NCBI RefSeq assembly: GCF_900110435.1
Contig: NZ_FODT01000003.1
Span: 62,001 to 126,000, forward strand
DNA: 64,000 nt
Origin: Rhodopseudomonas pseudopalustris
GTDB taxonomy: Bacteria; Pseudomonadota; Alphaproteobacteria; Rhizobiales; Xanthobacteraceae
Direction of reading: 5' to 3'
Below the pieces are notes generated by a model, which saw only the letters and a program-made list of their open reading frames with translations, was not told where the DNA came from and made no database searches. Below are positions 35,206-43,969 of the stretch, one piece after another. The translations under genes were made by a program, and so were the position numbers. Position 1 is the stretch's first letter. The number at the start of each line of letters is the position of its first letter.

Positions 35206-36338
35206 CGCACCCGCTCCAGAAACATGCTGACATGCGACGACAGCACGCCGCCGTCGCCGTGCAGCAGCGCTACCGAGGCGTCGCGGACCTGACGATCGCC
35301 GGCGCGACCGGTCATCTGCAGATGGGTCTCGACCAGATGCGCCATCGCCCCGCCGACGCCGCAATGGCCGTAGCTCAGCAGCCCGCCGTGGGTATTCAGG
35401 GGCATCACGCCAGCGCGCGAGAAATTCCCACTGCGCGCTTGCGCGGCGGCTTCGCCGCGTTTGGCGAGGCCGAGGTCTTCGAGTAGCATCAACAGCGTGA
35501 TGGTGAAGCTGTCATAGACCGCGGCGTAGCGGACATCGCCGATCGCCACACCGCTCGCCGCTTTCGCCCGCTCCACTGCAAGCTCCGCTCCCGATGGCCC
35601 CGCGGCCGGCATCGCGGTGACGTGCTGATGAGTATGCGCCTGGGCGCAGCCGCGCACCTTGACGCGATGCGCCGTGGTCGGCTCGGCGCTGATCACCAGC
35701 GCCGCGCCGCCGTCCGACACCGGGCAGCAATCGAGCAGTTTCAGCGGCGAGGCAATCGGCTTCGACGCCATCACCTCGGCGACGCTGATCGGATCGCGAA
35801 ACTGCGCCCCGGGATGTGTCGCCGCATGTGTGCGCATCAGCACCGCAAATTCGGCGAGGTCCTCTTCGGTGACGCCGTGATCGTGCATGTAGCGCGACGC
35901 GACCAGGCCGTAATAGGCAGGAATGGTCGGCCCGAGCGGCACTTCGTAAGTCGGATGGCCGACCTGCGCCAGCGCCTGCACGGAGGCGTCGCGGCTCTGG
36001 CCGGTCAGCCGGTTCTCGCCGCCGACAACCAGGATGTTCTTCGCCGCGCCGCTTTCGACGAGCTGATGCGCCAGCATCGTCATTGCCATCCCGGTGGCGC
36101 CGCCGACCTGTATCGCGTGGCAGTAACTCGGCTGGATGCCGAAATGCTCGGCGAACACCGTGGCCAGCATGATATGCGGCATCGTCGTCGAATAGCCGCA
36201 CAGCAGCCCGTCGATATCGTTCCGCGCGAGCCCGGCGTCGGCGACGGCCAGCTCGGCCGCCTCGCGCATCAGCGACAGCGTGGTCGAGCCTTCGATCTTG
36301 CCGAACGGGGTGAGGCCTGTGCCGGAGATGTAACTCAT
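35202..36338 (-). CDS. Thiolase-fold protein without catalytic cysteine (Ltp2-like aldolase candidate)
   Basis: A 378-residue thiolase-superfamily protein of the lipid-transfer/SCP-x branch. The usual nucleophile segment (NACATG) reads QVGGATG here, with Gly80 in place of cysteine. The C-terminal GHP motif is replaced by LSYGHCG, and the NEAF motif reads VYDSF. Two tyrosines (Tyr275 and Tyr323, 48 residues apart) fall where Ltp2-type retro-aldolases carry catalytic Tyr294 and Tyr344. The protein is followed directly by the DUF35 gene, the known partner type. It may therefore split or form a C-C bond of a beta-hydroxyacyl-CoA instead of thiolysis. Family is certain; aldolase activity is inference. 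Confidence 0.85.
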   Translation of the reverse strand: MSYISGTGLTPFGKIEGSTTLSLMREAAELAVADAGLARNDIDGLLCGYSTTMPHIMLATVFAEHFGIQPSYCHAIQVGGATGMAMTMLAHQLVESGAAKNILVVGGENRLTGQSRDASVQALAQVGHPTYEVPLGPTIPAYYGLVASRYMHDHGVTEEDLAEFAVLMRTHAATHPGAQFRDPISVAEVMASKPIASPLKLLDCCPVSDGGAALVISAEPTTAHRVKVRGCAQAHTHQHVTAMPAAGPSGAELAVERAKAASGVAIGDVRYAAVYDSFTITLLMLLEDLGLAKRGEAAAQARSGNFSRAGVMPLNTHGGLLSYGHCGVGGAMAHLVETHLQMTGRAGDRQVRDASVALLHGDGGVLSSHVSMFLERVR

Positions 36339-36373
36339 GAAGCGCGCCCGGCGCTTAGCATCACCCCATCGTC

Positions 36374-36475
36374 CGTCATTCCGGGACGCGCCCCTTGGCG
36401 CGGGCCCGGAATCCATACTCCCTGACGGTGGTCATGGATTCCGGGTTCGCCGCTACGCGGCGCCCCGGAATGACG
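36374..36475. repeat. Family 1 palindromic repeat, copy 2
   Basis: CGTCATTCCGGGACGCG ... CGCCCCGGAATGACG with inner GGAATCCATA/CATGGATTCC. It sits upstream of the thiolase-like gene, between it and the CaiB-type gene, and so separates two transcription units on the same strand. Confidence 0.9.
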
Positions 36476-36518
36476 ATGGAGAGGTTTTCCACGATGATCA
36501 GTAAGAGCTTTCATCGCC

Positions 36519-37730
36519 TCAACTCTGTCCAGTCGCTGCGGGCAGCTTCAACGCACCGCATCCCGCCAGCGCCGCTATCTCATCCTTCGCATAGCCCGCC
36601 TCGGCCAGCACCTCAGCGCCTTGCTCGCCGAGCCGAGGCGCGAAGCGCTGGCGTTCGACCGGGGTTGCGGACCACGTCGCCGACACTTTCATGTCGCGGA
36701 TTGCGCCTTCGCTCGGATGCTCGACCACAGCGAAGAAATCAGTCGCGACCAGATGCGGATCGTCGAGAATGCTCTCGAGGTCGTGCATCCGCATCGCCGG
36801 AACATCGGCTTCGTCGAGCAGCCGGGTCCATTGCGCCGTGGTGCGCGTCTGAAAAATCCGCGCCAGCTCGGCATAGACCACGTCGATATTCACCGCGCGC
36901 CTGGCGAAGCTGGCGTAGCGCTCGTCGGCCAGCAGATCGTCGCGGCCGACCGCGCGCAGGAAACTGAACCATTGCTTGTCGTTGTAGACCATCGCGCAGA
37001 TGTAACCGTCTGCGGTCTGGTACGGACGCCGGTCCGGCGACAGATGCCGCGCATAGCCGCCACGATCGAGTGGCGGCTCGTAAGTGAGCCCGCCGAGGTG
37101 ATCGCCCATCACGAAGCTCGCCATCGTTTCGAACATCGGAATATCGACGCGCTGGCCCTGCCCGGTCCGATCGCGATGCACCAGGCTGGCGCAGATCGCT
37201 CCAACGGCGGTGAGACCGACAATACGATCGACCAGCGCGTTCGGCACGTAGCGCGGCGTGCCGTCGCCGACGCGAGCGTTGAGCGACGGCAGCGCGGTGG
37301 CGCCCTGGATCAGATCGTCATAAGCCGGCTTCGCCGCGTAGGGTCCATCCTGGCCGAAGCCGAATACGCCGGCATAGATCAACCGCGGGTTGATCGCGGC
37401 GACATCGTTGTAGCCGAGGCGCAGCCGCGCCATCGCCTGCGGGCGTACATTATAGACCAGCACATCGGCGGTCGCGATCAGTCGAAGCGCGGCGTCACGG
37501 TCGGCGGGGTGCTTGAGGTCGAGGCAAATGCTGCGCTTGTTGCGGTTCGTATTGAGGAACACCGGGCCCATGTCGGGGTGGCGCGCAGGCCCGATCTGCC
37601 GCGTGACATCTCCTTCGGGGGCCTCGATCTTGACCACGTCGGCGCCGTAGTCGCCGAGCATCTGGGTCGCATAGGGCCCCATCAGCACCGACGTCATGTC
37701 GACGATCTTCACGCCCTCGAGTGGCCCCAT
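36519..37730 (-). CDS. CaiB/BaiF CoA-transferase family protein
   Basis: This 403-residue class III CoA-transferase swaps CoA between an acyl-CoA donor and an acid acceptor via enzyme-bound anhydrides. Conserved parts include LEGVKIVDMTSVLMGPYATQMLGDYGADVVKIE, FLNTNRNKRSICLDLK and YAGVFGFGQDGPYA. AGGGAGC precedes the ATG. It could load the TRAP substrate with CoA without ATP, in parallel to the ligases at 32750 and 39031. The donor and acceptor are unknown. Confidence 0.92.
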   Translation of the reverse strand: MGPLEGVKIVDMTSVLMGPYATQMLGDYGADVVKIEAPEGDVTRQIGPARHPDMGPVFLNTNRNKRSICLDLKHPADRDAALRLIATADVLVYNVRPQAMARLRLGYNDVAAINPRLIYAGVFGFGQDGPYAAKPAYDDLIQGATALPSLNARVGDGTPRYVPNALVDRIVGLTAVGAICASLVHRDRTGQGQRVDIPMFETMASFVMGDHLGGLTYEPPLDRGGYARHLSPDRRPYQTADGYICAMVYNDKQWFSFLRAVGRDDLLADERYASFARRAVNIDVVYAELARIFQTRTTAQWTRLLDEADVPAMRMHDLESILDDPHLVATDFFAVVEHPSEGAIRDMKVSATWSATPVERQRFAPRLGEQGAEVLAEAGYAKDEIAALAGCGALKLPAATGQS

Positions 37731-37975
37731 CGCCGCGTGTGCTCCCTGGTGCGTTTAGCGGCGCTCTCGGCGGCGCCGTCGCTCCCGTGTAGCGTGGAGC
37801 GATCGCGAAGATCAAGCTGGCCCGCGGCATGGCGCCCCTGCGCCGCCACTTGCGGCGCGCGATGTTCCGCGCCGCGGAAACGTTGAGCGTCCTCATTGAC
37901 CGCGGCAGCCCAGATAGTCCACTGGGTGAGCAAGCCGGAACAGCTGCGATCGATCCCGACGCCAGAGCACACCAG

Positions 37976-38869
37976 ATGACGACACACCACAAGACCTTCC
38001 TTGCGCCACCGTTCGTGGCGACGATGGCGCTCGGCGCGTTGTGGCCGTCGCCGGGCTGGAACGCAAAGCACGGCTTTCCGGAGTTCAGCTTCATCTGGCG
38101 CGACTACCGGATCAGCAAGGATGCGCTCGGCGTGCTGCAGCGGCTCGCCGGCCGCGACGACGACACGACCACCGATCGGCTGTTGCTGCTCGCGCCGCAC
38201 GTCACTGGATTCCGCCTGACGATGACGATGCTGATGCATCCGCAATGGCCGCTACCGATCTGGCGCGCGCTGCAGTTGCGCAACCGGTTGATCCGCCGCG
38301 GCGAGATCAAGGTCGCCTATCCGTCCGACCTGATCGTGCGGGCGATCGCCTGGCGCGTGCACGACAAGGGCATCGAGCTCGACATCCACGCGCAACTGCT
38401 GCAAGGCGACGATTGCCCGTGGGAGAGCATCACGACTTTCTATTACCGCGGCCGTTTCCAGCCGCTGTTTTCGCGCGGCCCGGCCGAGGGCGCATCGGCG
38501 ATGTCCCCGGTTGTTGATCCGACCCTCGCGCCGATGGCGCGATGGACCATCGATGGCGGCCGACGCCTGCGCTTCGCGGGGCTGACCGGCGATTACAATC
38601 CATTGCATCTGCTGGACGCTTACGCGCGACGAACCGGCTTTGCTGCGGCGTCGGCGCATCCGCAGCGCATCGTCGCGCAATGCCTCGGTCACATCGCCGA
38701 TGCGGACGCGCCGGCGCAGCAACTCGAACTATGGCTCAAGGGACCGGTGTATTTCGGCCGCGACGTCACGCTGCGCGCGTGCCGCTCGCCGCACGGCGAC
38801 GACTTCGCGCTGTGGCTCGACGGCGATGAACGGCCGGCGCTGGTGGGGCGTCTATCGAGCGCGATCTGA
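37976..38869 (+). CDS. MaoC-like acyl-CoA dehydratase (double-hotdog type)
   Basis: This 297-residue protein has an N-terminal degenerate half (1-170) and a C-terminal hotdog with the R-hydratase motif GDYNPLH (Asp206 and His211). It would hydrate a 2-enoyl-CoA or remove water from a 3-hydroxyacyl-CoA. The ATG at 37976 was chosen; the open frame reaches 37829 but has no ribosome site there. It is the only rightward gene among the leftward CoA genes and diverges from the CaiB-type gene. Hydration before the aldolase-like step fits sterol-type side-chain chemistry, as inference. Confidence 0.82.
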   Translation: MTTHHKTFLAPPFVATMALGALWPSPGWNAKHGFPEFSFIWRDYRISKDALGVLQRLAGRDDDTTTDRLLLLAPHVTGFRLTMTMLMHPQWPLPIWRALQLRNRLIRRGEIKVAYPSDLIVRAIAWRVHDKGIELDIHAQLLQGDDCPWESITTFYYRGRFQPLFSRGPAEGASAMSPVVDPTLAPMARWTIDGGRRLRFAGLTGDYNPLHLLDAYARRTGFAAASAHPQRIVAQCLGHIADADAPAQQLELWLKGPVYFGRDVTLRACRSPHGDDFALWLDGDERPALVGRLSSAI

Positions 38870-38900
38870 TCGAAGATCGTCCGCACGGCGTTAGAGAGCC

Positions 38901-39005
38901 GTCCCCTGAGGTGGCCGCGCAGCGGCCCTCGAAGGGCGACGGCGGGACGCGCCCGCCACACCAGTCATCCTTCGAGGCTCGCCGCGCTCGCGCCTCAGAA
39001 TGAGG
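38901..39005. repeat. Intergenic repeat, family 2-like, copy 3
   Basis: GTCCCCTGAGGTGGCCGCGC ... GTCATCCTTCGAGGCTCGCC ... GCCTCAGAATGAGG: inverted-repeat rich and related in wording to the element at 17750. It lies between the convergent MaoC-like and CoA-ligase genes. Confidence 0.7.
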
Positions 39006-39030
39006 GTCGGTGCGCCATGCGACCGGACGC

Positions 39031-40557
39031 TTACTTCACCATCTTGCGCAGCTCGGTCTTCAGCACCTTGCCGTAATTGTTCTTCGGCAGGCTTTCGAGA
39101 AAGACGTAGCGCTTCGGACGCTTGAAGCGCGCGATCGCGTTGAGGCAATGCGCGTCGAGCGCGGCATCGTCGGGCACCGTCCCTTCCGCGAGCACGACGC
39201 AGGCGACGACGTTCTCACCCCATTCCGGATCGGCGACGCCGATCGCCGACACCTCGCGCACCGCGGGATGCGTCAGCAGCGCTTCCTCGACCTCGCGCGG
39301 ATAGATATTGGTGCCGCCGGAAATGATCACGTCCTTGGAGCGATCGGACAGCGTCAGGAAGCCGTCTTCGTCAAGACGACCGACATCGCCGGTTCGGAGC
39401 CAGCCGTTCTTGAGCGTCTCGGCATTGGCGTCGGGATTGTTCCAATAGCCGAGCATCACGGTCGGGCCCTTGGCCTCGATCTCGCCGGTCTCGCCGGCCG
39501 GCAGCACTTCGCCATCGGCGCCGGTGATCCGCACCGACAGCGCGCTTTGCGCGACGCCGACCGACGCCAGCCGCTGCAGATAGCGCGGATGATCGACGTC
39601 GGCGTGACGCTCGCGCTTCAGCGAAGTGATCGTCATCGGCGATTCGCCCTGACCGTAGATCTGCACGAAGCGCTGGCCCATCACATCGATCGCATCGCGG
39701 ATGTCGGCCAGATACATCGGCCCGCCGCCATACACGATGGTGCGCAGCCCGTCGCCGCGCTCGCCGCGGCGCCGGGCGGCGTCGACCAACCGCCGCACCA
39801 TGGTCGGCGCTGCGAACATCGCAACGTTGCCGAGCTGCTTGCCGAGGTCGAGGACTTCGTCGGGGTCGAAGCCGCCGGAGTCCGGCACGACATGGCGCGC
39901 GCCGAACCGAACGTGGATGAAGTTGTACAGCCCCGCGCCGTGCGAAATCGGCGCGGCGTAGAGCGCCGCATCGTCCGGCGACACGGCGTCGACGTCGGCG
40001 AGATAGCACAACGACATCGCGATCAGATTGCCGTGGCTGAGCATTACACCCTTCGGCCGGCCGGTTGTGCCCGAGGTGTAGAACAGCCAGGCGAGGTCGT
40101 TGTCCTCCCGCGCGACCGGGACCTTGTCGCCGCCGCCACTGCGGGCTCGGTGATACTCATCGCTGTCCAGCGACAGGGTCGACATGCCGGACGGCAGATC
40201 GTCCACCGCCTCGCCGAGCGAGGCGGCGGTGTCGTCGCAGATCAAGGCGAGCTTCGCCTCCGCGTTGCTGCAGATCCACGCCGCCTCGCGGCCGTGCAGC
40301 TTGGCGTTGATCGGAATCGCGACCGCGCCCGCCCACCAGATGCCGTAGAGCGCTTCGAGATACTGCGTGCAGTTGGTCGCGAACAGCGCGACGCGGTCGC
40401 CGGGCGCGATGTTGTAGTCACGCGCCAGCGCCGCGGCGAGAGCCGCCGCGCGGCCTGAAAACGTCGCGTAGTCGGCCTCGATCGTCGCGCCACGCAGCAG
40501 CGCGGGCGCGCCGGGCCGAAGCCGGGCGCTCGCTGCGAGCCATTCGGCCAGATTCAT
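39031..40557 (-). CDS. AMP-forming acyl-CoA synthetase
   Basis: This 508-residue ANL ligase has the ATP loop FYTSGTTGRPKG, QIYGQGESPM in place of the common YG-x-TE box (Glu is replaced in spacing), GWLRTGDVGRLDEDGFL and the C-terminal catalytic lysine in NNYGKVLK. It activates a free acid to its CoA ester, most like long-chain or aromatic acyl-CoA ligases. Downstream on the same strand is a convergent end with the MaoC gene; upstream is the SCP-x-type thiolase gene, 23 bases away, so the two form an operon. Confidence 0.9.
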   Translation of the reverse strand: MNLAEWLAASARLRPGAPALLRGATIEADYATFSGRAAALAAALARDYNIAPGDRVALFATNCTQYLEALYGIWWAGAVAIPINAKLHGREAAWICSNAEAKLALICDDTAASLGEAVDDLPSGMSTLSLDSDEYHRARSGGGDKVPVAREDNDLAWLFYTSGTTGRPKGVMLSHGNLIAMSLCYLADVDAVSPDDAALYAAPISHGAGLYNFIHVRFGARHVVPDSGGFDPDEVLDLGKQLGNVAMFAAPTMVRRLVDAARRRGERGDGLRTIVYGGGPMYLADIRDAIDVMGQRFVQIYGQGESPMTITSLKRERHADVDHPRYLQRLASVGVAQSALSVRITGADGEVLPAGETGEIEAKGPTVMLGYWNNPDANAETLKNGWLRTGDVGRLDEDGFLTLSDRSKDVIISGGTNIYPREVEEALLTHPAVREVSAIGVADPEWGENVVACVVLAEGTVPDDAALDAHCLNAIARFKRPKRYVFLESLPKNNYGKVLKTELRKMVK

Positions 40558-40580
40558 CGCCAGACTCCAACCGGCAAGCG

Positions 40581-41750
40581 TTACTTCGCCGGCTCGAGCA
40601 CCGAGACGTAGTTGGCGACCGCGGCGCCGCCCATGTTGAAGATGCCGCCGAGCTTGGCGTCCTTGATCTGCATCCCTTCCGGCGCCTGGCCGAGCAGCTG
40701 CATCGCGGTCAGCACGTGCATCGACACGCCGGTGGCGCCGATCGGATGGCCCTTGGCCTTGAGACCGCCGGACGGATTGATCGGCAACTTGCCGCTCTTC
40801 AGGGTCCAGCCTTCCTTGATCGCGCGCGCGCCCTGCCCCTTCGGCGTCAGCCCCATCGCTTCATATTCGATCAGTTCGGCGATGGTGAAGCAGTCATGGG
40901 TCTCGACGAAGGACAGATCGTTCAGCGTGACGCCGGCCTGCTCCAGCGCACGCTGCCAGGCGAGCGTGCAGCCTTCGAACTGCAGGATGTCGCGCTTCGA
41001 CATCGGCAGGAAGTCCTGCGCGTGCGCGGTGGCGCGGATGTTGACGGCCTTGCCCATCGTCTTGGCGTTCTCGGCGGAGGTCAGCACCAGGGCCGCCGCG
41101 CCGTCGGACACCAGCGAGCAGTCGGTGCGCTTCAAGGGACCGGCGACGAACGGGTTCTTGTCGCCCTCGGCGCGACAGAACTCGAAGCCGACGTCCTTGC
41201 GCATCTGCGCGTAGGGATTCGACACGCCGTTGTGGTGATTCTTGGCGGCGATCATGGCGAGGGCGTCGGACTGGTCGCCGTATTTCTGAAAGTACTTCTG
41301 CGCAATGATGCCGAACACGCCGGCGAAGCCGGCAGGCGTCTCGCCGTCTTCCGGCAGATACGAAGCGCGCAGCAGGTTCTTGCCGATCTCCGGGCCCGGC
41401 GTCCGGGTCATCTGCTCGACGCCGACCACGAGGACCACCTTGGCATGGCCGGCTTCGATGGCGCGGATACCCTGATGCACGGCGGCGGAGCCGGTGGCGC
41501 AGGCATTCTCGACGCGGGTGGCGGGCTTGAAGCGCAGCGCCGGATCGGCCTGCAGCACCAGCGCCGCGGTGAAATCCTGCGGCGAGAAGCCGGCGTTGAA
41601 ATGACCGAGCACGATTTCATCGACGTCACCCGCCGCGATACCGGCGTCCGCGATGGCCTCGTTCGCGACCCGGACGATCATGCTCTCGACGGTCTCGGCG
41701 TCGAATTTGCCGAAGGGCATATGCGCCCATCCAACGATGCTGGCGGTCAT
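40581..41750 (-). CDS. Thiolase domain protein, SCP-x type (acetyl-CoA acetyltransferase)
   Basis: A 389-residue thiolase of the SCP-x/lipid-transfer branch but with an intact nucleophile, Cys84 in NACATGSAAV. The HDCF motif (VETHDCFTIAE) and GHPIGATG are also conserved. It should cleave 3-ketoacyl-CoA, possibly of a branched or cyclic acid. The start is at 41750 with GGAGAAA before it. It is the first gene of a two-gene leftward operon with the AMP-forming ligase. In contrast to the thiolase-like gene at 35202, all thiolase catalytic groups are present. Confidence 0.92.
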   Translation of the reverse strand: MTASIVGWAHMPFGKFDAETVESMIVRVANEAIADAGIAAGDVDEIVLGHFNAGFSPQDFTAALVLQADPALRFKPATRVENACATGSAAVHQGIRAIEAGHAKVVLVVGVEQMTRTPGPEIGKNLLRASYLPEDGETPAGFAGVFGIIAQKYFQKYGDQSDALAMIAAKNHHNGVSNPYAQMRKDVGFEFCRAEGDKNPFVAGPLKRTDCSLVSDGAAALVLTSAENAKTMGKAVNIRATAHAQDFLPMSKRDILQFEGCTLAWQRALEQAGVTLNDLSFVETHDCFTIAELIEYEAMGLTPKGQGARAIKEGWTLKSGKLPINPSGGLKAKGHPIGATGVSMHVLTAMQLLGQAPEGMQIKDAKLGGIFNMGGAAVANYVSVLEPAK

Positions 41751-41890
41751 GGCGTTTCTCCTCAAGACAGGGTGGTAGTGATTTGCCCGCAATATAGGAC
41801 GGCCGTCAGCCAAAGGCACCCCCCGCCTCGGTCATGCCGGTAGGGCAAAAAGTCTGGCGGGCGAGGTGGCCGGACCGGCGGCCGGCCGCG

Positions 41891-42877
41891 TCAGGCGACG
41901 AAATTCCCGCCGAGTTCGTCGTCGATGTGATTCCGGATGATGTCGTCGAAGGTCTTCTCGGCGGTGGTGAAACCGAGCTGCCGCGCGCGGTCGGTCGAAA
42001 AATTGCGCGGCCAGCCGGCGACGATGCCCATGATCACCGGGTCCGGCTCGCGCCTGATCCGCGCGACGACATTCTTGCCGGTGACGCGCTCCAGCGCGGC
42101 AATCTGCTCGCCGACGGTCGCGGCGAGGCCGGGCATCGAAAGATTGCGCCGCGGGCCGATCGCCTTTGTGTCCATCGTGCCCGCGTGGATCAGGAAACCG
42201 ACCGCCGAGCGCGGCGAGGCGTGCCAGTGCATCACGTCGTCGGAGACCGGCAGCACCGCCTCCTGCCCGGCCAGCGGTTCGCGGATGATGTCGGAGAAGA
42301 ATCCGGACGCCGCCTTGTTCGGCCTGCCGGGCCGCACGCAGATCGTGGGCAGACGAATGCCGACGCCGTCGAGAAAGCCCCGGCGGGTGTAGTCGGCGAT
42401 CAGGAGTTCGCAGATCGCCTTCTGGGTGCCGTAGCTGGTCAAGGGCGTCGACAGGAACTCGTCGCCAATCTTCTCGGGGAACGGCGCACCGAACACCGCG
42501 ATCGACGAGGTGAACACCAGCCGCGGGTGATAACCGTCGCCGACCGCGCGGATCGCTTCCAGCAGATGCCGCGTGCCATCGAGGTTGATGCGATAGCCCT
42601 TGTCGAAATCCGCCTCAGCTTCGCCGGAGACGATCGCGGCGAGGTGGAAGATGACTTGCGGCCGCGGCGCCAGCAGCGGCGCGGCGCTCGCAGCGTCGGC
42701 GAAATCGCTGGTGACGATCTCGACCGGAATCGTCGCATCCAGCGGCTGCGCCGCGGCGACCACATCGTGCAATGTGATGCGGGTGATCTGGCGATCGCCG
42801 AGATGGCCGTCGGCCAGCAATCGATCCACCAATTTGCGCCCGACCATGCCGGCGGCGCCAAGAACGAGAATGTGCAA
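41891..42877 (-). CDS. denD: NAD-dependent epimerase/dehydratase, D-erythronate dehydrogenase-like
   Basis: This extended SDR of about 328 residues resembles DenD, which oxidises D-erythronate (or a related aldonate) at C2. The NAD motif GAAGMVGRK is near the N-terminus, then FTSSIAVFG and the catalytic Tyr/Lys in SYGTQKAICE. The best start is a TTG (position 42877) with GAGAGGGGA before it. An ATG eight codons upstream lies inside a palindromic repeat and has no ribosome site. It is the last gene downstream of the ABC permease genes and so probably handles the imported sugar or acid. Symbol given with reserve. Confidence 0.75.
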   Translation of the reverse strand: MHILVLGAAGMVGRKLVDRLLADGHLGDRQITRITLHDVVAAAQPLDATIPVEIVTSDFADAASAAPLLAPRPQVIFHLAAIVSGEAEADFDKGYRINLDGTRHLLEAIRAVGDGYHPRLVFTSSIAVFGAPFPEKIGDEFLSTPLTSYGTQKAICELLIADYTRRGFLDGVGIRLPTICVRPGRPNKAASGFFSDIIREPLAGQEAVLPVSDDVMHWHASPRSAVGFLIHAGTMDTKAIGPRRNLSMPGLAATVGEQIAALERVTGKNVVARIRREPDPVIMGIVAGWPRNFSTDRARQLGFTTAEKTFDDIIRNHIDDELGGNFVA

Positions 42878-42895
42878 GGAACGTCCCCTCTCTTC

Positions 42896-43009
42896 TGTCA
42901 TTCCGGGATGCTACCAGGCGGCGGAGCCGACTGGTGGCAGGCCCGGAATCCATATCCCCTGCAGGGGTTATGGATTCCGGGTTCGCGCTGCGCGCGCCCC
43001 GGAATGACA
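42896..43009. repeat. Family 1 palindromic repeat, copy 3
   Basis: TGTCATTCCGGGATG ... GCGCGCCCCGGAATGACA with inner GGAATCCATA/TATGGATTCC. It lies between the MalG-type permease gene and the denD-like gene; its left end overlaps the possible upstream ATG of the latter. Confidence 0.88.
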
Positions 43010-43048
43010 ATTTCCAATGTTGGCATTCGACGCAAGATCCAGCCCGCG

Positions 43049-43969
43049 CTATTCCTTGACCGCACCCGTCATCGCCGAGACGTAGTGCTCGACGAAGAAC
43101 GCGTAGAGGATGACCAGCGGCAGTGAGCCGACCAGCGCGCCGGCCATCAGCGAGCCCCATTTGTAGATGTCGCCGTCGACGAATTCGTTGACGATTGCGA
43201 CCGGCACGGTCTTGTTCGGCGTCGATTGCAGAAAGGTCAGCGCGTAGATGAACTCGTTCCAGCACAGCGTGAACGAGAAGATGAAGGCCGAGATCAATCC
43301 GGGCACCGCCAGCGGCACGATGATCTTGGTGAGGATCTGCCAGCGCGAGGCGCCGTCGATCAGCGCGCATTCCTCGAGCTCGAACGGGATGGTCTTGAAA
43401 TAGCCCATCAACAGCCAGGTCGAGAACGGGATCAGCAGCGTCGGATACACCAGGATCAGCGATAGCGGCGAGTCGAACAGCCCGTAGGCCTGGATCACCG
43501 ACGCCAGCGGAATGAACAGGATCGAGGGCGGCACCAGATAAGCGAGGAAGATCGCGCCGCCGACGCTGTCGGCGCCGCGGAATCGCAACCGCACGATCGC
43601 ATAGGCCGCGAGCACGCTGGCCACGATCGACAGCGTGGTCGCCGCCGCCGCGACATACATCGTGTTCCACAGCCAGCGCGGATATTGCGTCTCGAACAGC
43701 AGCTTCGAGATGTGCTTCAGCGTCGGCTTCACAACCCAGAACGGGTTGTAGGTCTCCATGTCGATCAGCTGCTCGTCCGGCTTGATCGAGGTCAGCGCCA
43801 TCCAGTAAAACGGAAACAGCAGGATCACGACGATGATGAACAGGGGTAGATACAGCGTCACCAGTCGTCGCGGCAGCGACTCCAGATAGCTCATGCCCTC
43901 GCTGTCGTCGTCCTTGGTCATGGTCGGCGATTTCGCGAGGCGCGGATCGGATGCGGTGGTCTCAGTCAT
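43049..43969 (-). CDS. ABC sugar-type transporter permease (MalG/UgpE family)
   Basis: This is a 306-residue inner-membrane permease with six predicted transmembrane segments after a cytoplasmic N-terminus. The binding-protein-dependent transport (EAA) loop is visible near EECALIDGASRWQILTKIIVPLAVPG, where it docks on the ATPase. It pairs with the MalF-type permease whose stop it overlaps by 8 bases. The ABC class is CUT1 (carbohydrates and polyols). Confidence 0.92.
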   Translation of the reverse strand: MTETTASDPRLAKSPTMTKDDDSEGMSYLESLPRRLVTLYLPLFIIVVILLFPFYWMALTSIKPDEQLIDMETYNPFWVVKPTLKHISKLLFETQYPRWLWNTMYVAAAATTLSIVASVLAAYAIVRLRFRGADSVGGAIFLAYLVPPSILFIPLASVIQAYGLFDSPLSLILVYPTLLIPFSTWLLMGYFKTIPFELEECALIDGASRWQILTKIIVPLAVPGLISAFIFSFTLCWNEFIYALTFLQSTPNKTVPVAIVNEFVDGDIYKWGSLMAGALVGSLPLVILYAFFVEHYVSAMTGAVKE

